The notes: a model not told the origin generated them from the letters alone. DNA of 64,000 bases from Cognaticolwellia mytili (GCF_002104475.1 NZ_NBOF01000006.1:124001-188000), one strand, 5' to 3'. Shown: positions 1 to 9,722, numbered from the stretch's first letter. Program-made: numbers and translations.

Positions 1-1264
1 CATCAAAAGGGCATTCACCTCTGTTTATAGAGTCGACCTTCTCTTTACTTAGGTCTACGCCTGTTACTGAATAGCCCGCTTGTGCAAGTAAGCTTGAAAT
101 AGGCAACCCCATATATCCCATACCAATTACGGCTAAGGTTTCATTTTTAGCCACAATAGGCAGCTCAACAAACTCAGTATTATCAGCAACAATAATATCA
201 AGAATTTTCTCTGCTACATGTCCATCGCCAAATGGATTATCCCAAGTAGTGGTTATATTAGTGTCAGATAACCACCTTTCCGTGGCCGCAAGTGCCTTAG
301 TGGCATTTCTCCCTACTAATACATTAGCACCAACTTCTATTGATTCAGGTCGTTCTGTGTTTTCACGTAATGTGATACATGGAACACCTAATAAACACGC
401 TTCTTCTTGTATGCCGCCAGAGTCAGTCAAAATTAATTGGGCGTGTTTTTGCAACTGAATAAAATCTAAATAACCAATAGGTGGCAACAATTTTAAATAT
501 TCAGGGACAGTTATATTGAATTCTTTTAATTTTGCTTTAGTCCTAGGATGAATTGGCCAAATGATTGGTTGGCTATATTTAGCGTGCAAACGGTCAAATA
601 ACTCCAATAACTCAAGTAAATTTACAGCTATATCAACATTCGCAGCTCTGTGCGCAGTCACTAAAAAATATTTTCCTGCTTCAACCTTTAAATCATTCAG
701 AATTGTACTTGTATTTGTCGAAATTTCTAAATGCTGAAAAAGAGAATCTGAAACAGTATTACCAACTGTATGTATCTTATTTGATGCGATACCTTCTTTC
801 GTCAAAATAGCTTGCTGGTTCGGACCCACTGCAAACAAATACTCACTAATGTGATCAGTCATTATACGATTAGTTTCTTCTGGCATGGTACGATCGTAGC
901 TACGTAAACCGGCTTCGATATGGCCAACTTTAATATCTAATTTAGAAGCAGCAAGCGCACCAGCAAGTACGGTATTGGTATCACCTTGAACCAAAACAAC
1001 ATCTGGTTTTTCATCTATTAATATTGGCTCCATTTTAATCAAAATATTACCAGTTTGATTGCTATGTAAACCTGAACCAACACCTAAATTATAATGTGGT
1101 GTTGGTAATGCTAATTCTTTAAAGAATATACTATCCATCTCTTCAGAGTAATGTTGATTAGAATGAATAATAAAATAAGGAATCTCACGCTTATGACATT
1201 CCCTTATAACTGGTGCCATTTTAATAATTTCTGGACGTGTGCCAACGATGATCCCTACTTTCAT
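1..1264 (-). CDS. Fused UDP-GlcNAc 2-epimerase / UDP-ManNAc dehydrogenase (WecB-WecC), C-terminus outside window
   Basis: An open frame runs without a stop from ATG at 1264 to the window edge (421 codons). Residues 1 to about 360 are a non-hydrolysing UDP-GlcNAc 2-epimerase: GTRPE at 8-12, GHIEAGLRS at 114-122, TDSGGIQEE at 280-288. The frame continues directly into a nucleotide-sugar dehydrogenase Rossmann start, with GMGYMGLP at 381-388 and then VDSINRGE as in WecC. The first domain makes UDP-ManNAc in the cytoplasm and the second should oxidise it to UDP-ManNAcA, a uronic acid precursor for the polysaccharide. WecB and WecC are usually separate proteins. The gene lies 33 bases downstream of a GT4 gene on the same strand. 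The dehydrogenase catalytic region is beyond the window, so its activity cannot be judged. Confidence 0.87.
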   Translation of the reverse strand, partial: MKVGIIVGTRPEIIKMAPVIRECHKREIPYFIIHSNQHYSEEMDSIFFKELALPTPHYNLGVGSGLHSNQTGNILIKMEPILIDEKPDVVLVQGDTNTVLAGALAASKLDIKVGHIEAGLRSYDRTMPEETNRIMTDHISEYLFAVGPNQQAILTKEGIASNKIHTVGNTVSDSLFQHLEISTNTSTILNDLKVEAGKYFLVTAHRAANVDIAVNLLELLELFDRLHAKYSQPIIWPIHPRTKAKLKEFNITVPEYLKLLPPIGYLDFIQLQKHAQLILTDSGGIQEEACLLGVPCITLRENTERPESIEVGANVLVGRNATKALAATERWLSDTNITTTWDNPFGDGHVAEKILDIIVADNTEFVELPIVAKNETLAVIGMGYMGLPISSLLAQAGYSVTGVDLSKEKVDSINRGECPFD

Positions 1265-1297
1265 TTCTATTTCCTATTCTACTGTATATGTTTGAGC

Positions 1298-2392
1298 TTA
1301 AATTTTCTTTTTTATAGAATATTTAGCCATGTACGCTTTCACCATTTGTTGCATGGCATACTTTTCCTTAACCAACTGATAAGCATTATTCACCTTAATC
1401 AATTGACTTTCATTATCTTCTCTTACTTCATTTAGCTTATTGGTTAGCGCATCACAATTATTAGACTCTACAAACCAAGTTTGTTCTTCTGTAATGAATT
1501 GAGAAATACCGCCAACATTCGTACATATAACGGGGGTTTTATTAGCCATAGCTTCTAAAATAGTCATTGGCATGGCCTCATAAACAGAGGACAGAACAAA
1601 GACATCAGAGTTATTCAGAATATCTGTAATGTCATCCCTAAACCCTAACAGATGTATGTGTTCTTGCATCTTCAATGATTCGATTTGTCGCTGTAGCTCA
1701 TTGAGCAATGGACCATCTCCGACTATATTCAGAGTACATTGCTCAAAATCGGGGATCGTCGTAACGGCCTGTGCAAAAGCATTAATCAACAACTGCTGAT
1801 TTTTCACTTTATCTAAACGACCTACTGTTACGAAGGTTTTAACTTTGTCACCCACAAACTCTTCGCTATGAGGAACGACAACACCATTAAAAATCAAAGA
1901 CAATTTTGATCGCTTCACCCTAATATCATTCGAGATCCATTGGAACAAATCATAGGAAACGACAATATATTCAGTGATAAAATTAGCAATAAATTTTCTA
2001 AACATATTATGTGATTTATTCTTACCTGCAGGGTCATCACCTCCCCGGCCATGATCACTATGCACACGAATTGGTACGCCGGCCATTTTTGCTACTAAAT
2101 GATATTCAATTGTGCCGAAATTATATGTATTAATTACTAGGGGCCTAAGTTCTTTCAATAAAGAAAATAACTTCACATGTGTTTTGATATCATTGCCAGG
2201 TCTTTTATCAAGAATTAACACCTTAATCTTCTTATTTACCTGATTAATCATACTTATATCATCTGTCAAAGATATAAGCACATGCTCAACATCGTAATTG
2301 GAAGAATGGTTAATTAAATTAGCAATGACCTTTTCAAGGCCTCCACAGCCGAAACTATAGACAAGGTGCACAACTTTATTTGTCATTTTCAA
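1298..2392 (-). CDS. GT4 family glycosyltransferase
   Basis: A 364-residue retaining GT-B glycosyltransferase. The N-terminus has the GGLE acceptor-side loop (17-20). The donor domain shows GRLDKVKNQ near 191-199, VGDGP near 224-228 and the GT4 E-x7-E pair (E272 and E280 in YEAMPMTILE), followed by a GG loop at 294-295. The opening resembles the XrtA-associated sugar transferase families. It should add one sugar to the lipid-linked repeat at the inner face of the membrane. Acceptor and donor cannot be read from the sequence. It appears to be the first gene of a leftward operon with the WecB-WecC fusion. ATG at 2386 is an alternative start. Confidence 0.85.
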   Translation of the reverse strand: MKMTNKVVHLVYSFGCGGLEKVIANLINHSSNYDVEHVLISLTDDISMINQVNKKIKVLILDKRPGNDIKTHVKLFSLLKELRPLVINTYNFGTIEYHLVAKMAGVPIRVHSDHGRGGDDPAGKNKSHNMFRKFIANFITEYIVVSYDLFQWISNDIRVKRSKLSLIFNGVVVPHSEEFVGDKVKTFVTVGRLDKVKNQQLLINAFAQAVTTIPDFEQCTLNIVGDGPLLNELQRQIESLKMQEHIHLLGFRDDITDILNNSDVFVLSSVYEAMPMTILEAMANKTPVICTNVGGISQFITEEQTWFVESNNCDALTNKLNEVREDNESQLIKVNNAYQLVKEKYAMQQMVKAYMAKYSIKKKI

Positions 2393-2501
2393 ATATCAGC
2401 CTTTTACTTTTATATTTATGCTTTACATTCCAATAAACTAGCAACACAATAAAAAGGTAAGATTCATAAGTATGACTATATTATCGTAATAGGTATCTAA
2501 A

Positions 2502-3653
2502 TTGAATGTAAAAAGCAAACAAATTGATCCTCCAATCATTCAAGTTACCGTCAAACCCCTTTTAGCGAAACAAATCAAATTTTTAAAAGAAAAATGGCTA
2601 ACATTAGAAGCTAAATCCTCTTCGTTTTTCTTTTTAAGTTGGAAATGGATAGGACCTTGGTTAGAACAAGTAAGTACATCCAATAAACTAATATTAGTAG
2701 AAGCGCGACAAAACGAGCAGATAATCGGTTTAGGTATTTTTTCTGAACAAAAGATCACTCGTCACGGCATATTGAAGAGTACACAATGGTTTCTACATAG
2801 AAGTGGAACTAATCACAATGATCAAATATGGATTGAAAATAATGACTTTTTAACGACAGATGAAAATCAAGAATTAATAACACAAGCTATATGGAAATCA
2901 TTACTTTTGAAACATCGTCATGTGGATGAGTTTATTATTGCAATGTACCATAACAAGTTAGATCAATTCACATTGCCCAGTACGTTAAAGTACAAGAAAT
3001 TCATCATACATTCTGAGAACGGTTATTATATTAACTTAACGAGCATTTCAACCATTGAAAGTTATTTGTCATTACTATCTAAAAATACTCGTAAGCAAAT
3101 TAACCGAAGTCTCAAACTGTTATCTACTCTTGGGAAATATGAATTTTCTGTTATTCAGGATCCTACACAGCAAAATAAAATATTAAGAAATTCTGCCCAT
3201 TGGCATATTAGTAAATGGCAAGAAACAAATACTCCTAGTGGCTTTATTAATACCAACTTTACCAGCTTTCATCAAAATCTAATTAATGAAGTACACCCTA
3301 CAAATGAAACTCTTGTTGCAAGTTTGAATATTAACGAAGAACTAGTTGGCTGCTTGTATTGTTTTATTGATGACAAGTGCGCTTACTTTTATTTAAGCGC
3401 CTTAAAACCATTTGCGGATAACCGTATAAAATTGGGATTGAATCTACATGCACTATTTATTCAATGGTTACTCGAAAACAAACCCTTGATTGAAAAATAT
3501 GATTTTCTGGCAGGAGAAGCAAGATATAAAAAGTCACTATCAAACTATCAGGATGATCATTCTTATATAGTAATACAAAAGAAACTATTTAAATTCAAAA
3601 TTGAAAGGTTATTAATACGTTTAAAAGATAGATTAAAACGCTTACTAACATAG
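2502..3653 (+). CDS. GNAT-type acyltransferase (CelD/BioF2-like, Acetyltransf_6)
   Basis: A 383-residue cytoplasmic protein of the double-GNAT CelD/FemAB-like type often found in exopolysaccharide loci. It has a central RKQINRSLKLL stretch and a late EELVGCLYCF-DDKCAYFYLSAL acyl-CoA-fold segment, and no signal peptide. The start must be non-AUG: in frame, TAG lies at 2490, and the only plausible initiator before the conserved region is TTG at 2502, seven bases after a weak AGGT. No in-frame ATG occurs until well inside the fold. It stands alone on the plus strand, divergent from the GT4 gene across 109 bases. A role in acylating sugar or amino-sugar precursors is inferred. The substrate is unknown. 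Confidence 0.7.
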   Translation: MNVKSKQIDPPIIQVTVKPLLAKQIKFLKEKWLTLEAKSSSFFFLSWKWIGPWLEQVSTSNKLILVEARQNEQIIGLGIFSEQKITRHGILKSTQWFLHRSGTNHNDQIWIENNDFLTTDENQELITQAIWKSLLLKHRHVDEFIIAMYHNKLDQFTLPSTLKYKKFIIHSENGYYINLTSISTIESYLSLLSKNTRKQINRSLKLLSTLGKYEFSVIQDPTQQNKILRNSAHWHISKWQETNTPSGFINTNFTSFHQNLINEVHPTNETLVASLNINEELVGCLYCFIDDKCAYFYLSALKPFADNRIKLGLNLHALFIQWLLENKPLIEKYDFLAGEARYKKSLSNYQDDHSYIVIQKKLFKFKIERLLIRLKDRLKRLLT

Positions 3654-4055
3654 TAAGCGCTGATGCAAAACATTTTCACATCCTGAGCTTAGCGCTATAT
3701 ATGTATTAGCTGTGATTTATTCTGAAGCATCAACTTCGTAAGTTGGAGGTTACCTTTTTTGATAAGCGTTTGAAATTTTGACCAAAACTAGAAAGGTAAC
3801 TCTCATGCTACATACTAGTTGCCAAGCATTAAAGCCTTGAAAATTCAGTCGCCCCAAATACCCCAAACTAGTGCTTAAATGAGTTGCCTATAAAGCCATA
3901 TTACATAAGTTTTATCAGATAACGTTTAGAAAAAAGCTATTCAACGATGGAGGAAATAGAAAAACTATTTTTCTGAAAATTATTCGGCTCAATTAAAGCT
4001 GACGAAGCCCCTAAAAATCAGAGAGCTATAAAAATTCATTCTGAACTATTATATT
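3654..4055. other. 402-base non-coding gap with small inverted repeats
   Basis: No convincing gene here. Two small dyads are visible: CAACTT/AAGTTG at 3731-3736 and 3740-3745, and GTTACCTTT/AAAGGTAAC at 3749-3757 and 3792-3800. The second could be decayed mobile-element ends or a regulatory stem. A short plus-strand reading near 3947-4045 is interrupted by a stop and shows no recognisable family. The gap lies between the 3' ends of two converging genes, so it needs no promoter. Confidence 0.4.
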
Positions 4056-5114
4056 TTAAGGTAAATTTTTCACTAAAAAAGGGCCCAACGTATTAGCAAC
4101 TAACAGTGGTAATTTTTTCCATACTTTAATCGCTAGATCAAACTTAGCATTACTAGGGGATAAATTAGGCAGCTCTCCACCTTCAGGTATCCAATGATAC
4201 CAGTAGCATTGTTGAGGCTCTGCACCCCATTGTTTTTTGAACTTATAAGTTCCGGCATCAATTGTTGAACGCCCGAAGTCAAACTCAGAACACCCACTCT
4301 CAATCGCATGAGATAATATTTGCCAATAGATGTACATATTAACTGAAATACGGTTAGCGTAAGAAAGTGTACTCGCCCAAGGTATTTCCATGCGATCTTT
4401 ATAACGGATAAGGAAACCAGTAGATACAGGTTTTCCTTGCCAATAAACAACAACTAAAGAAGCATTATCACTAAAAGTTTTAAAAATATTTTTGAAAAAG
4501 GGTTTACCATAAACAGGTGTACCAAGATCACGCATGTTCTGACAAAAAACAGCATAAAAATCATCTAACAACTCTATACCACCAATCTTGTGCTCAACCC
4601 CTTCTCTAATTGGACGTTTAATTTGTGAGCGACGCTTAGAGCCAATTAGTTTACCTAATGCTTCTGCCGATTCAGGTAAAGCTAAAACCATATTAACTTT
4701 ATCAGTGGTTACGGCTATAGTGCTATTTATTCGCTCGGTTTTTTCTCTGTATTGAACATGGCTCACGTTATTATCACTAGCTTGCTGTTGTAAGTGCGCA
4801 TTTAAGCTATCTGCAATATCTTGATTATCAGCAAGTACACCACCATAATTAAAAAAAGGCATTGAAACGATATAATTGCCAAAAAGTTTACTTTTTAGAT
4901 TTACGCTAGGTAGTACTCCACATATTTTATTATGCTGATTTATTGCGTAAAAATAGTAACATTTATGGTTAAAAGTTTCTTCTATCAAACTTTTCCATGC
5001 AGATTGATGATAGATAGAAGCACTACTATGATTACTAACATAACCATCCCAAAGTTGGATACTGTCAGCATCAAGAAGGTGAATGGTAATACTTAAATTG
5101 TTAGTTTCCGACAT
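4056..5114 (-). CDS. FemAB-related protein, XrtA/PEP-CTERM system-associated
   Basis: A 352-residue protein with two GNAT-like lobes, as in FemAB and LPXTG-independent peptidyl/acyl transferases. Typical marks are SKRRSQIKRPIREG (159-172), FDFGRS (278-283) and GTYKFKKQWGAEP (288-300). The last two are characteristic of the FemAB-like family that accompanies exosortase A loci. FemAB enzymes transfer amino acids from aminoacyl-tRNA; for the exosortase-linked family the substrate is unknown, and a role in amino-acyl or acyl decoration of the polysaccharide is only an inference. It lies 23 bases downstream of the beta-helix gene on the same strand, so the two are probably co-transcribed. Confidence 0.82.
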   Translation of the reverse strand: MSETNNLSITIHLLDADSIQLWDGYVSNHSSASIYHQSAWKSLIEETFNHKCYYFYAINQHNKICGVLPSVNLKSKLFGNYIVSMPFFNYGGVLADNQDIADSLNAHLQQQASDNNVSHVQYREKTERINSTIAVTTDKVNMVLALPESAEALGKLIGSKRRSQIKRPIREGVEHKIGGIELLDDFYAVFCQNMRDLGTPVYGKPFFKNIFKTFSDNASLVVVYWQGKPVSTGFLIRYKDRMEIPWASTLSYANRISVNMYIYWQILSHAIESGCSEFDFGRSTIDAGTYKFKKQWGAEPQQCYWYHWIPEGGELPNLSPSNAKFDLAIKVWKKLPLLVANTLGPFLVKNLP

Positions 5115-5137
5115 AATATTTAAATTTCTCTTCCGTG

Positions 5138-6157
5138 TTAGTTTAGTTCACCAACAATACCAATGATGTTAATAAGCTGGCCTAATTCTGAAATATTGGG
5201 TAAATACGGGTATGGACGTAATTTTGCCTTTTCTCTACTAATATACCAAGGATTTCTTTTACTAAATTCATTTGGATACAAAAAGTCGCCTATCATTACA
5301 TTATTTTCGATCAAAACATCATTCGCTTTTTTATAGGCAATTATAACATTTGCTTTATCACGATCTAACAAAAATAGGTTATTTGTAATTTCAATTTTAT
5401 TAATAGCATAATTAATCGGACGGTTTTCTAAACCGTACGCGATAAGCTGACTGTTAGAACTATTATCACCTTGTTGTAAAATGCTACCTTTGATTATTAG
5501 CTCGCCATAGTTAGCTACATCAATCAAACGGCTATCCTTACCATCTAATGTTGCAAGTAAACTGCTCATTACAATTGTTTTTCGTGAGCGAGATTTTAAA
5601 CCGCTGCCTTCCTCTCCCATAGAGAGCAACTTACTCTCAAAAAAGCTAAATTCACCCACGTTGGCATAAATAGCGTGCGCATACCCTTTACCTTTAGCCT
5701 TCCCTCCTAAACGTTCAAAGGTTGAATACTCAATTTTTAAAAAACCATCATTATAGTTAGTCATTACCCCTGATTGGCTATCATGAGCATATAGATCGCG
5801 TACCGTTAAATTGATGCCTTCAAACCGAATACAAGCACCGTTTAAATCTTTTACGTGAATATTCCTGCATTCTACACTTTCAACTAAAACATCGTTGCCA
5901 GCCAAAACTAGCGCAGCTTTCCCATCAATAGCCGCATTATCAAAAACAACATTTTTCTCACCTATAATTTCTATATTATTCGCTTTTAAATAGACTCCTT
6001 CAGTATAGATGCCAGCTTTTAGGTATATTCGACTACCATCTTTGATCGCTAATTTTGCTGCTTGTAAAGAAAAAAATTCTTTTCCGTCAACAAAAACATG
6101 CTCAGCCCAACAATAGTGAGTTATAAAATAAAATAACAAAAAAATTATATTTTTCAT
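5138..6157 (-). CDS. Secreted right-handed beta-helix protein
   Basis: A 339-residue protein with a signal peptide (basic KN, then a hydrophobic run ending near CWA at 16-18) and repeated beta-helix rungs. The rungs appear as recurring patterns such as NNIEIIGEKNVVFDN, LTVRDLYAHDSQSG and VLIENNVMIGD at spacings of about 20-25 residues. The fold is that of pectate-lyase-like and alginate-epimerase-like proteins that act on acidic polysaccharides in the periplasm. No catalytic triad could be assigned by eye. Context with FemAB and EPS genes suggests a lyase, epimerase or binding role on the exported polymer. It has no C-terminal PEP-CTERM motif. Confidence 0.7.
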   Translation of the reverse strand: MKNIIFLLFYFITHYCWAEHVFVDGKEFFSLQAAKLAIKDGSRIYLKAGIYTEGVYLKANNIEIIGEKNVVFDNAAIDGKAALVLAGNDVLVESVECRNIHVKDLNGACIRFEGINLTVRDLYAHDSQSGVMTNYNDGFLKIEYSTFERLGGKAKGKGYAHAIYANVGEFSFFESKLLSMGEEGSGLKSRSRKTIVMSSLLATLDGKDSRLIDVANYGELIIKGSILQQGDNSSNSQLIAYGLENRPINYAINKIEITNNLFLLDRDKANVIIAYKKANDVLIENNVMIGDFLYPNEFSKRNPWYISREKAKLRPYPYLPNISELGQLINIIGIVGELN

Positions 6158-6386
6158 TTCTACACTCTGAAGGTTTAGTAAATATAAACTGAGTATCCAT
6201 AGATAATTTAGACAATGCTTATCGCCAATTCAATGAATATCCCCTTGAATACTTAGTAGTAGACAAAACAATGTCACTACTACTTAAGGTAGTTTACTCG
6301 CGTTTATTTTAAAACAACAATTGTAAATACTACTTGATAGATTAAACTGGGAAGCGCTAAATATCTAAAATTGCCGATGATTTAAA

Positions 6387-7361
6387 ATGGAAGTTATACC
6401 AAATATGCTAAATTTGCTTTTATCAATAATGTACTGGCGCTCACGAATTAAATTCAAAGAAAACCCTTTAGCTACCATTTATTTTCATCATGTTTTCGAA
6501 TATAAAAATAGATATCATCAAGATGATATAACTGCAGCTGAATTTGATAGAAAAATAAAATTCTTAAAAAGGCATTTTAATATCTTAGCTTTACCAGAAG
6601 CAATTGAATTGCTAAAAACTCAATGTTTGCCACCGAAAGCTTTAGTGATTACTTTCGATGATGGCTATCAAGATAATTATACTGTCGCCGCACCTATACT
6701 GAAAAATAATGACTGCCCTGCAACTTTTTTTATTTCAACCAGCGGCATTGAAAAAGGTTACCTATGGAATGATGAAGTAGAACAGCTTTTAGATAATACA
6801 TCGATAAAACTAATATCAGCGGACATTATCGGAGAAAAAATAACAATTAGTAATAAAATGGAAAAAGTAAAAGCGCTTCAGTTGTTACTTAGTAAATTAA
6901 AGTTTCTAAGCCATGAAAAAAGAACACGCCAATTAAAAAAATTAGCCCATGAACTAGGTAACATTGAGTTTAAGCGCACAATGATGACAACAGCCCAGGT
7001 ACAAAAGCTTCATCAGAAAGGGTTCACAATAGGCGCGCACACACACAATCATACTATATTAACTACCGAAACGAATAACGATTGTCGACAAGAATTATTA
7101 ATGAATAAGAATCAACTAGAAGCGATTATAAACGAAGAGATTAAATTTTTTGCTTTTCCAAATGGCTTATTTGAAAGAGACTTTACGTCTGAACATTGTA
7201 ATATAGCTAAAAACATGAAATTTAAAGCTGCATTTTCAACTAATGACGGTGGTGCTACTTCACTTTCAAATATATATTCTATCCCGCGGTTTATGCCTTA
7301 TAGAAAACAACTTTCCTTATTCGCTTTATCCATAGCTAAAATAGCAGGTGAACATGTCTAA
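6387..7361 (+). CDS. NodB-type polysaccharide deacetylase
   Basis: A 324-residue carbohydrate esterase 4 protein. The metal-binding motif TFDDGYQDN is at 89-97, ATFF at 112-115 and the H-x3-H histidine motif GAHTHNHT at 216-223. CE4 enzymes remove N-acetyl groups from GlcNAc-containing glycans. The N-terminus has a weakly hydrophobic MLNLLLSIMYW segment but no clear signal peptide, so it may act in the cytoplasm or be membrane-attached. ATG at 6405 is a second possible start. It begins a three-gene rightward operon and overlaps the next gene by 8 bases. It is distinct from the XrtA-type deacetylase at 29389-30249. Confidence 0.85.
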   Translation: MEVIPNMLNLLLSIMYWRSRIKFKENPLATIYFHHVFEYKNRYHQDDITAAEFDRKIKFLKRHFNILALPEAIELLKTQCLPPKALVITFDDGYQDNYTVAAPILKNNDCPATFFISTSGIEKGYLWNDEVEQLLDNTSIKLISADIIGEKITISNKMEKVKALQLLLSKLKFLSHEKRTRQLKKLAHELGNIEFKRTMMTTAQVQKLHQKGFTIGAHTHNHTILTTETNNDCRQELLMNKNQLEAIINEEIKFFAFPNGLFERDFTSEHCNIAKNMKFKAAFSTNDGGATSLSNIYSIPRFMPYRKQLSLFALSIAKIAGEHV

Positions 7362-8589
7362 AACAATATTAATGGTTGCATTTGATTTTCCACCAAGCAA
7401 TGCTGCTTCAGTTCAACGAACACTGAAGTTTTTTGAATACCTGAACGAGTTCGGCTGGACAACAATTTTATTAACTTCAAAATCAAAAGCTTACCCATTA
7501 GTAGATGAAGGTTCTGATGTGACACTTAATGATAATCAATTTGTTTATCGAGCAACAGCATTAGATGTACATAAGCACCTATCAATTCAAGGTAAACATC
7601 TAAGCTGGATGAAAACTCCTGACCGCTGGGGAACTTGGATCCCTTTTGCGATAAATCTAGGGAAAAAGATCGTTAAGCGCCATAAACCTGATGTTATTTG
7701 GTCAACATTCCCAACGCCTAGTGCGAATATCATTGCAAATAGTTTGGCTAAATATAGCAATAAGCCTTGGGTTGCCGATTATCGTGATCCTGCTCCTTAT
7801 ATTCATACAACAAATGGGAAGTGGCTAGATCAGGTGCACAAAAAGATTGATAATTTAACATTTAAAAACGCACAAAAATTGGTCTTTGCTACGCAAGCAT
7901 CAAAAGAGTTATATCAGTCCCATTACCAGTGCCACGATAAGTTTGAAGTTATTGAGAATGGCTACGATGAGAATAACTTCATTAAAGCAAAAGCGTTAGA
8001 AGCATCTCACCCTGAGCTTTTCAATAAACATAAATTTAGTCTTTATTATGCAGGTGGGCTATATCCAAATGGTCGAGATCCAAGACCTATCTTTCAGGCT
8101 ATTGCATCTTTAAACAGTCATCAGCATTTATCTAAAGATAACTTTGAACTTATTTTTCAAGGGGCCGGTGACGGTAAAGAATTTTCAGACTTACTAAAAA
8201 AGTTAGAAATAAATCACATTGTTTCCTTCCTTAAACCAACTTCTTTCTTACTCGCATTAGTAAATATGACTCGTGCAAATGCACTACTTCTTATCCAAGA
8301 TTCGAGGTTTAATTTACAAATACCAGGAAAGATATTTGAGTACTTTAGAACAGGTAAACCTTTAATAATAAAAACTGATAAATTGGGTGCTACGGCACAA
8401 TTAGCAATGGACAATCCTCTATGTCATATAGTTGAAAGTCAGCATGAAATAGAAGAACTAATAGTAAAGCTAATAAGAAAAACTTGTAAAATCACGAAAC
8501 AAGATAAAATACTAAGACACTCAAGAAAAGAAAAAGCTCGGAGTCTCGATCGTATTTTATCCAATATCCTACCAATAAAAAAACTGTAA
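7354..8589 (+). CDS. GT4-like glycosyltransferase
   Basis: A 411-residue GT-B glycosyltransferase. The N-terminal FDFPPSNAASVQRTLKF and the C-terminal IPGKIFEYFRTGKPLI are typical of a subgroup of GT4-like enzymes found in polysaccharide loci. I start it at ATG 7354, eight bases inside the preceding deacetylase gene, because a CAGG ribosome site sits just ahead; an in-frame GTG at 7348 is possible. It should act on the lipid-linked repeat unit in the cytoplasm. The donor is not predictable. The overlap with the deacetylase gene and the 5-base gap to the acyltransferase gene indicate one transcript. Confidence 0.82.
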   Translation: MSKTILMVAFDFPPSNAASVQRTLKFFEYLNEFGWTTILLTSKSKAYPLVDEGSDVTLNDNQFVYRATALDVHKHLSIQGKHLSWMKTPDRWGTWIPFAINLGKKIVKRHKPDVIWSTFPTPSANIIANSLAKYSNKPWVADYRDPAPYIHTTNGKWLDQVHKKIDNLTFKNAQKLVFATQASKELYQSHYQCHDKFEVIENGYDENNFIKAKALEASHPELFNKHKFSLYYAGGLYPNGRDPRPIFQAIASLNSHQHLSKDNFELIFQGAGDGKEFSDLLKKLEINHIVSFLKPTSFLLALVNMTRANALLLIQDSRFNLQIPGKIFEYFRTGKPLIIKTDKLGATAQLAMDNPLCHIVESQHEIEELIVKLIRKTCKITKQDKILRHSRKEKARSLDRILSNILPIKKL

Positions 8590-8594
8590 ATCAC

Positions 8595-9707
8595 ATGAAA
8601 AAAAGATATATGCCGAACACAAATTGGTACATCAATAAACTAGAAATAGCACATGGCAACCACTCTCCTTTAAAACCTATGGAGGGCTTAAGAGGACTTG
8701 CTGTATTTCTAGTTTTTTTAGTTCATTATTGCTCTTTATTTGAACCTTATATCATGACCGATACAATTTCAGCACAATTCCTCTATATATTAAAAAATGT
8801 AGGTAATATTGGCGTTGATTTATTTTTTGTATTAAGCGGTTTTTTAATTTACGGAACATTACTTAAAAAAACAAAAACGCTGTTTATTCCATATTTTAAA
8901 AGGCGACTTGTTAGAATTTACCCAACATTCCTCGTCGTTTTTACTATTTACCTTATTTTATCATTTTTAATCCCTGCAGAGAGTAAACTACCGGATAGTG
9001 GCTTAGATAAGTTTATATTTATAATCCAAAACCTGTTGTTATTGCCAGGGATTTTTGAGGTGAAAGCCATCATTACCGTTGCTTGGTCACTAAGCTTTGA
9101 AGTTTTTTATTATATTTCCATACCTATTGTACTCGGGCTACTGAAAATGAGAGCATGGCGTTTTCAAAACAGAGTGACGTTTTGGTTAAGCGTTTCAGTA
9201 GTTGGTTTTTTATTATTCGAAATATTTGGTGACCCAGCTGACTATACGAGATTATTAATGTTTATTTCAGGTATTCTTTTATATGAAGTATACACGCAAA
9301 AATCATTCAAATTGCCTAACTTCTTTGGCACTTTATCTTTAATTTTTTCAATGCTCTTTTATCACTTTTCCTCTGAAATACCGAGTATTCCAACATTATC
9401 AGTAATAATACTCTTCGTTTGTTTCTTTTTTCTCTGTTTAGAAGCATTCGCCTCTAATAACGGGTCAGCATTATGGCTTAGCTTCTCCCCTTTACGCTGG
9501 CTAGGTAATATGAGTTACTCATATTACCTAATACACGGAATAACTCTTAAAGCACTATTTCTTTTTATGACAATGATAATTCCCGCAGCCGAGCAGTTTG
9601 ACTATCAATTTTGGTTGATTTTGCCAATATTTTTTATAATCACCCTAATTAGCTCATTTATCCTATACATTACTATTGAAAAGCCACTTTCTATTGATAA
9701 AAAGTAG
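8595..9707 (+). CDS. Acyltransferase 3 family membrane protein
   Basis: A 370-residue multi-spanning membrane protein with the acyltransferase-3 signature: MEGLRGLAVFLVFLVHY near residue 29, whose conserved Arg and His are needed for acyl transfer, and GVDLFFVLSGFLIYG shortly after. About ten membrane segments follow, with SYSYYLIHG near the end, as is usual for the family. Such enzymes move acetyl or other acyl groups across the inner membrane onto sugars. It is the third gene of the rightward deacetylase-GT4-acyltransferase operon. It has no C-terminal SGNH domain, unlike the protein at 12914-14878. Confidence 0.87.
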   Translation: MKKRYMPNTNWYINKLEIAHGNHSPLKPMEGLRGLAVFLVFLVHYCSLFEPYIMTDTISAQFLYILKNVGNIGVDLFFVLSGFLIYGTLLKKTKTLFIPYFKRRLVRIYPTFLVVFTIYLILSFLIPAESKLPDSGLDKFIFIIQNLLLLPGIFEVKAIITVAWSLSFEVFYYISIPIVLGLLKMRAWRFQNRVTFWLSVSVVGFLLFEIFGDPADYTRLLMFISGILLYEVYTQKSFKLPNFFGTLSLIFSMLFYHFSSEIPSIPTLSVIILFVCFFFLCLEAFASNNGSALWLSFSPLRWLGNMSYSYYLIHGITLKALFLFMTMIIPAAEQFDYQFWLILPIFFIITLISSFILYITIEKPLSIDKK

Positions 9708-9722
9708 GTATACAAGGCTTAG

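Noticed and set aside
3947-4045. A short plus-strand reading that hints at the N-terminus of a transposase
   Set aside because: It is broken by a stop, matches no family clearly, and no terminal repeats or target duplication could be paired with it.
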